Source of the DNA: Atrichornis clamosus
Taxonomy: Eukaryota > Chordata > Aves > Passeriformes > Menuridae
Length of the DNA stretch: 64,000 bases
Direction: 5' to 3'
Assembly: GCA_013400975.1 (NCBI GenBank)
Contig: WBMZ01002566.1
Span: 1-64,000 of the forward strand
A model generated the notes under the pieces. The model had not been told where the DNA came from. It saw only the letters and a list, made by a program, of their open reading frames with translations, and made no database searches. The position numbers and the translations under genes are program-made. This document shows positions 1-10,100 of the stretch, in pieces. Position 1 is the stretch's first letter. Each line of letters begins with the position of its first letter.

Positions 1-230
1 AGCCGAGGCCGGCGCTGGGCTGGGGGGACACCGGGGCACCGCAGGGACACTCGGGCACCGGGAGCAGCCGCCGCCACTGCGGGCGGCACAGCGCGGCGGG
101 AGTGGGGCTGGCGGCTGCTCCAGCGCTTTTCCCCTAGGCACAGCCCCCTCCCAGCGAGGTTGTTATGGGAGTTGAGCAGCAGCGGCCCGTCAGAAGTCAG
201 CGAAAAAGGCAATAACGATGGTCACAGAAT
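1..230. promoter_or_regulatory. TRADD: CpG-rich 5' region, probable TRADD promoter / untranslated exon 1
   Basis: The first ~130 bases are very GC-rich with many CpGs (for example GCCGCCGCCACTGCGGGCGG), falling off by about 230. This is the usual appearance of a housekeeping-type promoter, and it sits 1 kb upstream of the TRADD start-codon exon on the same strand. The start-codon exon has an upstream splice acceptor, so an untranslated first exon is expected; this region is the natural place for it. No strong donor is visible; the best GT is GAG/GTTGTT at 159, which is weak. The island is cut by the window edge, so a divergent neighbour (FBXL8 in human) sharing it cannot be tested. Confidence 0.5.
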
Positions 231-401
231 GTGGCTGACTGTCCAGGGCTGTTTTTTTAAAGCAACCCACAGCAGTTTGACCACTGTGTGGGGATGGGGA
301 TAGGGCAGCGCTCACGGGGCTGGAAAATTCACCCGGCTGGGTTAACACTTCAGAGGCACAGGAACAAAGGGCATAAACAAAGCAGAAGGGTAGCCCTGAG
401 T

Positions 402-677
402 CATAGAATCATGGGATGGTTTGGGTTGGAAGGGGCCTTTCCGAGGCCATCTAGGCCAACGCCTCTGTGGTGAGCAGGGACATCTTCAAGTAGATCAGAT
501 TGCTCAGAACCCCATCCAAGCTGGCTTGGATATTTTCAGGGATGGGGCATCCACCACCTCTCTGTGCAACCTCTGCCAGTGTTTCACCACCGTCATTGTA
601 AAAAATGTCTTCCTTATATCTGGTCTAAATCTACCCTCTTTTAGTTTAAAACCATTACCCCTTGTCCTGTCTGTGTA
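402..677 (-). mobile_element. CR1 LINE 3' fragment
   Basis: The block begins with CATAGAATCATGGGATGG and GTTTGGGTTGGAAGGGGCC. This is the reverse complement of the conserved 3' end of avian CR1, including its ATTCTATG-type tail. It continues through the CATCCACCACCTCTCTG and CTTGTCCTGTC segments also seen in CR1 3' regions. The copy is 5'-truncated, as most CR1 insertions are. Short open frames within it are not genes. Confidence 0.9.
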
Positions 678-1128
678 GAATGTCCTGGGCTCTGGGCCCT
701 GAGGACAACTAGGGGACCAGGACCTTGAGGAAACAACTCTGGCTGCAATAGGGCTTCAGTCTATGGGAACATGCCAGAACCAGGACTGCTGGGTGTTCCC
801 TGGAGCACCTCAGCCATGCGTTTCAGACTTTGCCAGCTTGGCTGATCAGTCAGAGGCACAAGTACTGAGACTCTGCTTCAGAGTATCTTTGGACTCTGAA
901 ATGCATGGACTCCAGTGGAAAATGAAAGCAAAGCTTTGTGAGCTGCTGTCTTTGGGATACCATGTCCTGCTATGCTGTACTTTACAGAGTAACAGTGAAC
1001 TCCTCAAAGGTTACACTTGCTTTAGCAACATCAGCACTCCTCTAAGAAATAAGGGCAAATCCCCATAATTCTGCCATGCTTGTTCTACAGTACTCCCCTG
1101 GCATCAGGCCATTTCCCCTATGGTCTCA

Positions 1129-1264
1129 GCTTGCCTGTGTGATTTTGTAGGGTGCTGAAGATGGCAGGCAGCTCTGCTCCTTGGATTGGCAGCGCTGCTT
1201 GCCTGTGTGATTTTGTAGGGTGCTGAAGATGGCAGGCAGCTCTGCTCCTTGGATTGGCAGCGCT
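1129..1264 (+). repeat. TRADD: Perfect 68-bp tandem duplication over TRADD acceptor and start codon
   Basis: Copy 1 is 1129-1196 and copy 2 is 1197-1264; by eye the 68 bases are identical. Each copy contains the splice acceptor (GATTTTGTAG), the leader GGTGCTGAAG, an ATG (1161 and 1229) and the codons for [12 protein letters not shown]. Only copy 2 reads on into TRADD. From the copy-1 ATG the frame passes through the repeated acceptor and ends at TGA 1224-1226. Perfect identity means either a very recent event, an allele, or an assembly artefact. Confidence 0.97.
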
Positions 1265-1370
1265 TATCTCTTCCTCCAGTCGACGTGCAAGACCATCGCT
1301 CTGCCGTCTCTCTACGAGAGCTCCCAGAAGAAACCTTGTGTGTTCAAGGCCCTGAAGCTGGCATTAGCAG
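1229..1370 (+). CDS. TRADD: TRADD coding exon 1
   Basis: This exon encodes residues 1-47 plus one base, beginning [15 protein letters not shown] and ending KALKLALA. The acceptor is GATTTTGTAG (1209-1218), with a short untranslated leader 1219-1228. The donor is GCAG/GTACCC at 1371. The duplicated copy upstream (acceptor ending 1150) could be used instead, adding 68 nt of leader. Confidence 0.95.
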
Positions 1371-4300
1371 GTACCCATCCTCTTTGGTATCTTGGTGTGC
1401 TGCCTCATCTCTCCATGCAATGCCATGCCTTCCTTTAATCTCACACTCTTGGGTACGGAAAGCTCGTGCTCACTCTGTTTAGGAAAGACAAAAAGGTGAA
1501 GCAAGCTCAGCAGAGGTTCAGCAAGATGGTTGGGGGCTGCAGCACTTGTCCTGTGAGGAGAGGCTGAGGGAGTTGGACTGGCTGAGCCTGGGGAAGAGAA
1601 GGTTTCAATGGACCTACCAACAGACTGCTGATGGCTGTGGGGAGGGAGAGATGGAGCCACACTGTTTATAGTGGTGATGGGGAATGAGAGGCAACAGGCA
1701 CAAATTGAAATGAGAGGTAGACACCAGACAGAAGGACAAACATTTTCCCCATGAAGACAGTCATGCAGTTGCCCAGAGTGACTGTATATTCTCCATCCTT
1801 CCAGGCTTTCAAAACAGGATTGGAGAAAGCTCTGAGCAACTTCTGAGCTCAGAGCTCACCCTGCTTTGCATGGGAGGTTGGGCTAGACATTGCCTGGGCT
1901 TCCTTCCAATTTGAACTATCCTATGAATTATCCAACTTTATGAATGTTTGTATAAACCCATTTATGTAAGAGGGTAAAAGATTGTAATTGCTGTGAAAGA
2001 AGATTTAATTGCTGTCTTTACACCATCACAGAAACATGATTTCTGCTTTGAAAAGCTGGTTTTTAAACTAAGTGCTAGCCAGTATAAATTCATTTCTGAT
2101 ATAGACTGGCGCACTTACATTACCTTGAGGTGTATGTAGCCCTATTTACATCAAGAAAAGACTTGAGATGCAAATGGCCATAAAACTATGTGTTTCTCTT
2201 TTTACCCCTGCACCAAGAACACTGCAGGATAATGGTAATTTGAAGAGTTTATCACACTTACCTAGAATGACTCTCATGGTGTTCTTCACCTGTCACACAC
2301 CTGTATTGTTTAATTGGGCTTGTCTAACTATTCTGCAATTTTTTTTGGAAATCATGCCAAGTCAGCTAGTTTATCTGCTTGTCTTGCAGCTCAATCCAAA
2401 GATGGGAAACAGGAAGCAGGAAGGCTAACACAATTGTCCAGTTAGGCTTGATTTATGGCTGCTTTGTGGCACTGGAATGTGAATCTGCTCACATATTTAA
2501 AGGAAAGCTCATAAAACTGAAATCCTACCATGCTTATTCAGACCTGAAAAGCACATGAAATCTGAAGCTGTCTGAGGTCTCACGCAGAAAAGCATGCAAA
2601 GCCCAGTCTTTTGAGGCAGCTTTACAGCTGTCTTGTACACTATTCCTAAAGGTTTCCATGTCTGTGCAGCTTTCCCTCCCCAGCTCTCCTGTGCTGTTAT
2701 GGAAATTTTGTTTAATAAGCACTCACAAAAAGCAAGACATGAAGGAAGTGATAAAAAGACAATTTTGGTCATCCACAGTGCATTAAAATGCATTTTCTAG
2801 GTGCCTAAGCCCATGTGTCAGTTACAGATTTGGTCCAAACTAGACCAGATGCAAACAGGACTCAGTAAATGTGTGAAGCCACTGTCAGATGCTATACTTT
2901 TAAATGCCAGGTCACTTGTCCTGCTTAATGTGGAGGACACAAGTCTGCCTTGCCTTGGGGTTGTCCTCCACGCCATGATGTGTGGTTTAGAAATACCTGA
3001 TGTAGTGCCAGTGTGAGCTGGTGCCTCCATACAGCCCTGTGCAACAACAGCCCAAGAGGTTCAGTTGGGTCCCATGGGCCTCTGCTGCAAAAAAAGAGAA
3101 AAACACATACTGTGAACTGTCATCATTAGCATATAAAATCTCTGTGGAGACAAGGATAATGAGCACAGCTAATAAAAATTAAATTTTGCTGGGAGAAGGA
3201 AGAATGAAGTCCTGGCAATTTCTGTTTCCACCTTGCTCGTGCTCCTCCCATACTAATGTTAGAGGGTACATTCCCGGCTTCTTCTTGCTTAGATTTTACC
3301 ACGAATTAATTCTCTGTGCAAAAGAGTTTAACAAGTCAAGGTCCAATCTCAAGCAGCTTAATCTCTGTGGCTGCATCTGTCATTTGCCATTTGTGAGATG
3401 TGTTAAAGGCTGAGAGAGACAAAAGTTACCTCTAGGCATGGGCTGGAGAGGAAACACTGGGTCTCTTTCCAGGACCTTCATCACTGCATAAAACCCCAGT
3501 CACAAGGACTGAAGGCTGACTGAGCACTGAGCTGAACTGAGCTCTCACCTCTAAAACTTTCCTATGCTACCAGGTTAGCGTAACCATCTCTGCCCTGGAA
3601 ATGGAACCTCAGATTTAAAACTTCCCCTAATAAACAGTGTCAATACAATTACCTGGGATGCAGTTCCATACATCTTCAGTTGCTCACCATACTTCATGGA
3701 GAACAATGGTGGCAGGGCAGCTTAAACTTAATCCTTCCCTCTTGGTTTTACATACAGGTTTTTCATCCCAGAGGACTTTATCACAAAGAGAATTCAAAAG
3801 CTACTTCTTTGCAGGCTTGTTGTGGATGGGGGTGGGTCTGGGTGGGCTGTCCCATGCCTGGGTTGTGACTCTGCTCACTTCTCCCTGCCAGACTCCACTG
3901 GCAGCGTGAATGGTGTGGACATGCTCAAAGTGCACTGCAGCCCCCCACACCTGATAGTCCAGCTCAAGTTCTGCAAGCAGGAGAACTGCCGCAGCTTCCT
4001 GCGGAGTTACCGGGAAGGAGCGCTCCAGAAGTCCCTCCAGAGCCACCTCCAGCTCTCCTTGGCCACGACCATGATGCCTCTTGAAATGGAGCTGAAGGCT
4101 GGCAGTGAGCACCTTGACAAGATGCTGAAGGATGAGGATCATTGTCTGGAGTGCATCTACAGAGAAAAGGTGAATGGGAGAGGGAGGGAGGCTGGTAGCA
4201 ATGAGGAGTGCTGGCACAGGGCTTGCAAAGGTGGGTGCAAATCTTGTTCTGATGCAGCACGTTGGGTTAACGAACTTCTCTGTCCTTCAGCTCTCAACTG

Positions 4301-7145
4301 TAATGTGGAGAAATAGCTCTGCCCTTCCCTAGAAAAGAGCTGTGCACTTCTCTGGAAGGGCAATAGAGTTACCTAAAGCAGCCTGGAAAGATCCTGCTAA
4401 CTCACTGTGGCTTCTGTGTATAAAAATGAGCATGGCTGTTATCCCCGCTAGGACAAGGAATTCTAGACAGTGCAGCTGAGGGCACAAGTGTGCCTCAATA
4501 CAGGTGTGATGCAGGCAGAGGGGACAGCAGTCCTGTGGGGAACCATCACTGCTCTGCACCTCCCTCCCCTGCCTCACACACCACCCTCTCCAAGAGCAGC
4601 AAAGGTAACTGCACCTGGAGATGAGCTTGAGTGCAAACACTGCACATCACACCTACACTTTGTGTCAGAGTGGGGACACACAGCATCTGCTGCCAGCAGG
4701 AGTAGGCTGCCCTTCTGAAGGCAGAGTCTCTCTCTGTCATCTAACATCTGGCTCATTGCACACTTTGGCGCTGGCACTCTAATCCTGCTTGCAAGAACAG
4801 TGAGATTTTGTCATCTCACTACAAGTCCAAGGTACTTGATGTGATTAAACTCACTGCCTTCCTCCCCTCTTCTTTTTTTTTTTCTTTCCATCTGGAACTT
4901 TAGCTCTGGTTCCTCTAAATGGTCCTGAGAAATAGGCACTCACCATCTACTTGGGAATATTAGGCACAAGAGCATGTTTTGCCAGGTTGCTTTTCTGCAA
5001 GCACAGAGAATGAAACTCAAACCTTTCATCCCCAGACCAAACAACATGTGATATCCCATACCCTGTGAACTTCAGCAGCCGAGGGCAGTGCTGGGTACCT
5101 GCTGTAAGTGAGCTAAACCAGGGCTTGGCTCTGATTGAGTCACAGCTCTTGCCAGGTTTGACTCTTCCCATGTGCTTTCCTTCTTTACTCCTTTTCTCAT
5201 GACCTGCTTTTTGGAGGTCAGGCTAGTTTTCTCCTGGCTAGTGAGAAAACCTGGCTTGGCGAGGACCCAAGAACAACAGACCTTAGGGAACAGAGGGGCT
5301 GGAGAGAGAGAGAAGGTGGGTAACAAGAGCTGCCTGCTCTGGTGGCCGTGAGCTCTTGGATCAGGTCACCTTGTTCTGTGGGTCTGACTCTCATATGGAG
5401 TTCAGAGGAGCCTTGCTGCTTATAGTGCACCCCAATTCTTGCTAAGGGCTGCTGGAAATAAACACGGGCTAGTTTTGTGCAACTTGTAACCACACGCTGC
5501 TGCACGTGGGAAACCCAGGAGGGGGAGACTGCCTATTTCGTATCACATTACAGATTCCAATTCACACATTTACAGCCAGAGCTCCATTAGACCATCTCAC
5601 TGGGCTGGTTACAGCTCATAGGTGTCTCATTGCTCCTCTCCTGACACCAGCATCTATAGCTTTGCAAGGTGGTGACCCTGGCACAAGTCACTGATGCTGT
5701 TTGCGTTACAGCCTGACCGCCTGCCGGATGAGGAGATCATGGAGCTGGAGGAATGCCTCAAGAGCCTGATGCTTCACCAGAGCACCAACAACAACATGGC
5801 TGTAAAAGACTGCTCATCTCTGAAGTCCCCATCTCTGCCTTATCCTCCCCAAGGCAGCTCCCTTTCCCCACAAGTCACCTTCATCTTTCAGGGACAACAG
5901 TTTGGTGAGTAGCTGGAACTGACCGAGAGAGTCCTTGGTCTGCTTTGCCTCACAGCCCGTGAGGAGAATTATCACAACTACATATTGGGGTCTACCTCAG
6001 ATAAATCAAGGATTTCTCAGCATCTCATAAGGAAGGAATTACCGTAGTCCTAATACATTGCCATGGTGCTTCAGATCAGGCCTCAGTCTGTTTTCTTTTC
6101 TGGGGTGGCACAGAACCAGATGCTTCAGAGTCTGTGTCCCTTCCAGGTTCCTCACATTTTAAATTTAATACTGAAAGGAAGAATATAGAGTATTTTTCTC
6201 TTCTTCCATGTCACTTGGTTGAGGTGAGTTAATAGTGTAGCTTGGATCAGACTGGGGAGGTTACTATAGACACCCTCAGCCCTGCTTTCATACAGGACTG
6301 ATTTGTCCAGACTCCCTCAGTTCAGCAGCTGGCTTTGGGGTCTGTCCCTACAGAGACCTTTCAGACAGTCTCACATAACAATATCAGTTTGAGATAAGCT
6401 AGATAATTTCTGAGCTTGCTTAAGCTGTGTACAGTCTCCAGTGCTGTACGCAGCTGAGGAGAGAGCTCCTGACAGCATTTCAGTATTTTGAGGATGCTTA
6501 GGTAGGGAACAGGGGACTTGGTCAGAAAGGCCTTACCAAGTTGCCTTTAAAAGGCTAAAACAAATGAAGAGGGTGTCCATCAGGAAAAAAAGGAGCTCTG
6601 GCGAACCACAGGACAGTTCTGAGAGAGAGAAAAGGAAAACAGACCTTGCCAAGCTTGCAGGGTAGGGGCATGACCAAATGCTTTGTTGTGGGAGGATTTC
6701 TGTAAAAGAACAGCCTGGGCAAGGCACAGAGCTCAGTCTCCTGCTCCACAGAGTACTGACCAAACCTTGAACTGTCCCAAGCTGCAGCACATCAGCCGTG
6801 AAACTTCTGTGTCTTACCTGCCCCCTGTCCCTTTCAGACAACAGAACCATCACACCAGACGACCACCAGAAGTTTGCCAAGCTCGTGTCCAAGAAGTGGA
6901 AGCAAGTGGGTCGCTCCTTGCAGAAGAGCTGCCGGGCCCTGCGTGACCCCATCATTGACAACCTGGCCCTCGAGTACGACCGAGAGGGACTCTATGAACA
7001 AGCCTATCAGATGCTTCTCAGGTTTATCCAGTCGGAGGGGAAGAAGGCCACGATAGCACGGCTGATCGCAGCCCTGGAGGAAAATGGCCTCATCAGCTTG
7101 GCTGAAGAGCTCTTGGGCCTCCATTCCAATGAGTACTGCTCCTAG
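1229..7145 (+). CDS. TRADD: TRADD, TNFRSF1A-associated death-domain adaptor (4 coding exons)
   Basis: The gene model joins 1229..1370, 3892..4169, 5712..5904 and 6838..7145. This is 921 nt encoding 306 residues plus stop, close to the ~312 of human TRADD. All junctions are GT-AG and phases agree (1, 0, 1). TRADD is the cytoplasmic adaptor that binds activated TNFR1 through its C-terminal death domain and recruits TRAF2, RIPK1 and FADD, steering cells to NF-kB signalling or death. The N-terminal TRAF2-binding domain (about residues 1-165) shows [18 protein letters not shown] and [11 protein letters not shown]. The death domain (about 208-300) shows [31 protein letters not shown] and LIAALEENG. 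The start is the ATG at 1229 (AAGATGG, strong context), immediately before the family-typical N-terminus; the GTG at 1220 is not needed. The oddity is the duplicated acceptor/start. Introns hold one CR1 (1493-1928) but nothing else recognised. Confidence 0.97.
1493..1928 (+). mobile_element. CR1 LINE 3' portion, diverged, in TRADD intron
   Basis: Recognisable CR1 blocks appear in order: TGTGAGGAGAGGCTGAGGGA, AGCCTGGGGAAGAGAAGG, GAATGAGAGGCAACAGGCAC, a GTTGCCCAGAGTGACTG stretch, and the terminal CTTCCTTCCAAT...ATCCTATGAAT. The orientation is forward. Small indels and the degraded tail suggest an old insertion. The minus-strand open frame across 1364-1660 is a by-product. Confidence 0.85.
3892..4169 (+). 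CDS. TRADD: TRADD coding exon 2 (TRAF2-binding domain)
   Basis: This exon encodes residues 48-140, from [15 protein letters not shown] to the CIYREK end. The acceptor is TTCTCCCTGCCAG before 3892 and the donor is AAAAG/GTGAAT at 4170. It carries the family motifs HLIVQLKFC and [13 protein letters not shown], and the acidic [14 protein letters not shown] helix. Phase 1 in, phase 0 out. Confidence 0.96.
5712..5904 (+). CDS. TRADD: TRADD coding exon 3 (linker)
   Basis: This exon encodes residues 141-204 plus one base: [19 protein letters not shown] followed by a Ser/Pro-rich linker and TFIFQGQQF. This corresponds to the variable segment between TRAF2-binding and death domains, ended by a conserved FQGQ element. 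The acceptor is TTGCGTTACAG before 5712 and the donor is TTTG/GTGAGT at 5905. Confidence 0.95.
6838..7145 (+). CDS. TRADD: TRADD coding exon 4 (death domain, stop)
   Basis: This exon encodes residues 205-306 and the TAG stop at 7143-7145. It holds the entire death domain: [63 protein letters not shown] and SLAEELLGL. The acceptor is CTGTCCCTTTCAG before 6838. The C-terminus (HSNEYCS) differs from mammals, as tails usually do. Confidence 0.97.
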
Positions 7146-10100
7146 AGCCCAAAGGACAGTGCCGTTGCTAAGGGCTTTCCTGCTTTAGCTAGTGTGTGAA
7201 ACTGCTGCCAGTGTCTGGGAATGTAAAGTCCTGAAAATCACCACAGGTTTCCATCTGGGTGGGAATGCTCAGGGAAGAGGTTCTGTGCTCGCAGAAGCCA
7301 GCACGGACCTCTGATGTTCCTTATGTCATTGTGTTTCCAGAAATCAGCACTACCTTCCTGTGAACTAGTGAGAGAGGCTTTCAGCCTGACTTCCTTCAGG
7401 ACTGAGGGAAGAGAAGGTAATTTCCTTCAGGACTATGACAGGGAAGCAGGCAGACAGACAGCCCTAGGGGAGAATGAGGGAAAGGAGAAGAGCAAGCAAG
7501 GTTTCCCATAGAATTTCTCTGGAAAGCAGAAAATGCCACTGCTTCTCAGGCCATGTCCAAGGTCATCACCTGGAGAGCTGCAATATATTTTTATATTGAA
7601 AATATTTTTGCCCTCAAGCATGACATCAAGACAAAGGGGAAATTAAGGAAAAGTCAATTTTACATTATTTTCCTTCTCTGTTTGAAGAACATCTGTGGCA
7701 AGTGCATCTGTCCTACCCTGCTCTGTTATAGCTCCTTCCCACCACTCACCACCTGGAGGTTTTCCTTCTCCCTGGGACAGCCATAATCTTCCACAGGGCA
7801 CAAGATTGCTGCTGTAGAACAAATGTCAGGCACTGAACAAGCAGTATGGCCAAACTCGAACTCAATGATTCTCAACTTTTTCTTATCCATGGTAGACATC
7901 AATATATTGACTACATCGTGCTTAGCTCTTGCCTGCCAGCCTGAGGGAGCCTGCAGCTATGAAAAGCAAAACACAATGCTGGAAGGAAAATAGTCTCTAG
8001 TCAGCAAGTCACCTGTGGAGCATGGAGTGGAGCTGCTGCCCTAAGGTGCTCTGCAGCATCAAGAGCCATCCTGAGCCCACAGAGCTGAGCAATCGCCTGA
8101 CCCAGCTGGCTGCTCATGCCTTCACTCACTTCTTAACCACCCACCCTCGGCCTGCTGAGCTCCTGGAGGGGACAGCTCGTGCCACTGTGTCCCACAGGCG
8201 TCAGGATCCACACAGAGCCTTCCCCTGCTGCTGCTGTCACTGTGTGACAGCTGACCATCAGCTGCCATGCCTGGATTCACCTGCACTGATTTTTAGGGTA
8301 AAAACAGCTTAAGAGACAAATCTCCCAAACCCCAGGGCTGACTCTTGCTTTCAGCTCCACGGGGAGAAGCTGAGTGTCTGCTGGTATGGCTGATGCAGAC
8401 TGCAACACTGCAAGACCTTCACCTGTAACAAAGCACAGAGCAACAAGTGTCTGGCATGACATGGGTCCCACGAAACACAACAGCAGCTCAATTACCTTTC
8501 ACGTATTCCCAGTGCTTTCCTGACAGGTTATTACTAATTCTTTTCCATTAATTCTATCCCTTTTTGCCCTTCCTATCTGTGGGAATAGCTGGTGGGCCAT
8601 GGAAAGGATTTCGGGTGCAGAGGGTGGCTCTGGCTGCACACAAAAAGCCTGTGTGCATGCGAAGATCAGGCTGCTGGCAGTCATGGTAGCACCAGCTCTC
8701 AGTCAGGCCCTGAAGGCCTTTTAAACCACAACTGGCATCTTAATCCCTCCCTGGAGTCAAAGCTGTAATTACGGAGGAGCACAACCTCAGATTCAGGTGC
8801 GGGCTCAGATCCGAGTTCCAGGGGCTGGAGCCCCTCCCTTACCTTGTGCTGGAACACCTGCTGTGAGCATCAGCCCCCTGGAGACACGGATGGGCAGGAT
8901 TTAGATGGCTGGCTTCGATCCAGTTGGGATCCCCATGCCTCAGATGAGCTGAGCATCGCATCCTCAGTGTAAGCCTGAGAAACATGACTCGTTTTCTGCA
9001 GAATTTGAACCGCTGAGGTTACGTACAGAGCCAGGAAAGGAAATGAAGGGGGCTAAGGATGTGGAGAATGTTTTCAGGGTGTGAGTGAATCTGCTTCCGT
9101 CTTGCCTTAATCTTCAAAGGAAGCAGGACTTCATGCAGGCACCATCTCTACAAAGAGTATGGCTCCATCACCTTTTATTAAGCCATGTTATGTCAGTGCC
9201 ATTGCAGTCTCATCTCCTCCATTCCTGCTCCACATCCTATCCTCTCCCTTCCAGCAGTACCAGTGGTCTTCCCAAAATGAAGCAATTACCTCTCTAAGTT
9301 TTGCTTTTTGGACTGACACAGTGGTGCTGATCTTAGCTAATTTAGGCTGCTGTGGAATCATACCTCAAAGCATTTAGCTTTCCTGCCAGATCCCAACTGG
9401 GGAGTTCTGTTCGGCAGAAACCCACCTGACAAACCATATCGTAAAAAATTAAAAGATCAGAAACTTGAAAATTATTTTAACAGCAAGAGGATTTGCTGTT
9501 GATTTTGCAAAAATGATTTTTTTAAGAAAACAAGGTCATATGCATAGCCTGCTGTCTCATTTGTAATATTTCTAAGTTCTCAGACTAGCTATTCATGTGC
9601 ACAACTTGCACATACAGTTATAAGGCAGCCATTGAGTAGTCAGAATTACTAGTTTTTGTAGCAACTGTTAACGCTCAAAATGAGAAAGTCTTATTATCCA
9701 GCATCTACTTCAAGTCCAGAAAACCTTTTTACTGCTATTACTGCTTTACAGAGGACTAACCATGAATGCTTTTTTTCTGAATGCAAGCACTGTGCATTTT
9801 GTTTCTCTGCCAGCAATTGGCATGTGTATTTCCTCTTACTCACATATTCCCTCTCAAAAGTGCCAATAAGTGCTGGAGCCCCTGGCAACCTTTCTGGAAT
9901 ATCATCTTTAAGAGCATTCACAGGTGCCTTCATTGCAGAGACTCAAAGAAAAAGGGTTTTCCAGTGATATTCTGTGGTTAAATTGTCTTGAGCACATGGC
10001 ATGGTTTAGGACCATAGCAGTGACTGTTTCATGCCTCCTTTTCCATGGGCAGTCATCATCCTCAGATGCAAGGAAAACTCAATTCTGGTCTCAAGTAGAC

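Noticed and set aside
421..678. 85-codon plus-strand open frame
   Set aside because: It lies within an antisense CR1 fragment.
1220..1228. GTG at 1220 as a TRADD start, in frame with the protein
   Set aside because: The ATG at 1229 gives the family-typical N-terminus in a strong context; non-ATG initiation is not needed.
1364..1660. 98-codon minus-strand open frame
   Set aside because: It overlaps the TRADD exon end and the CR1 copy; compositional shadow.
3801..4260. Minus-strand frames of 138 and 98 codons over TRADD exon 2
   Set aside because: Antisense shadows of a well-supported exon.
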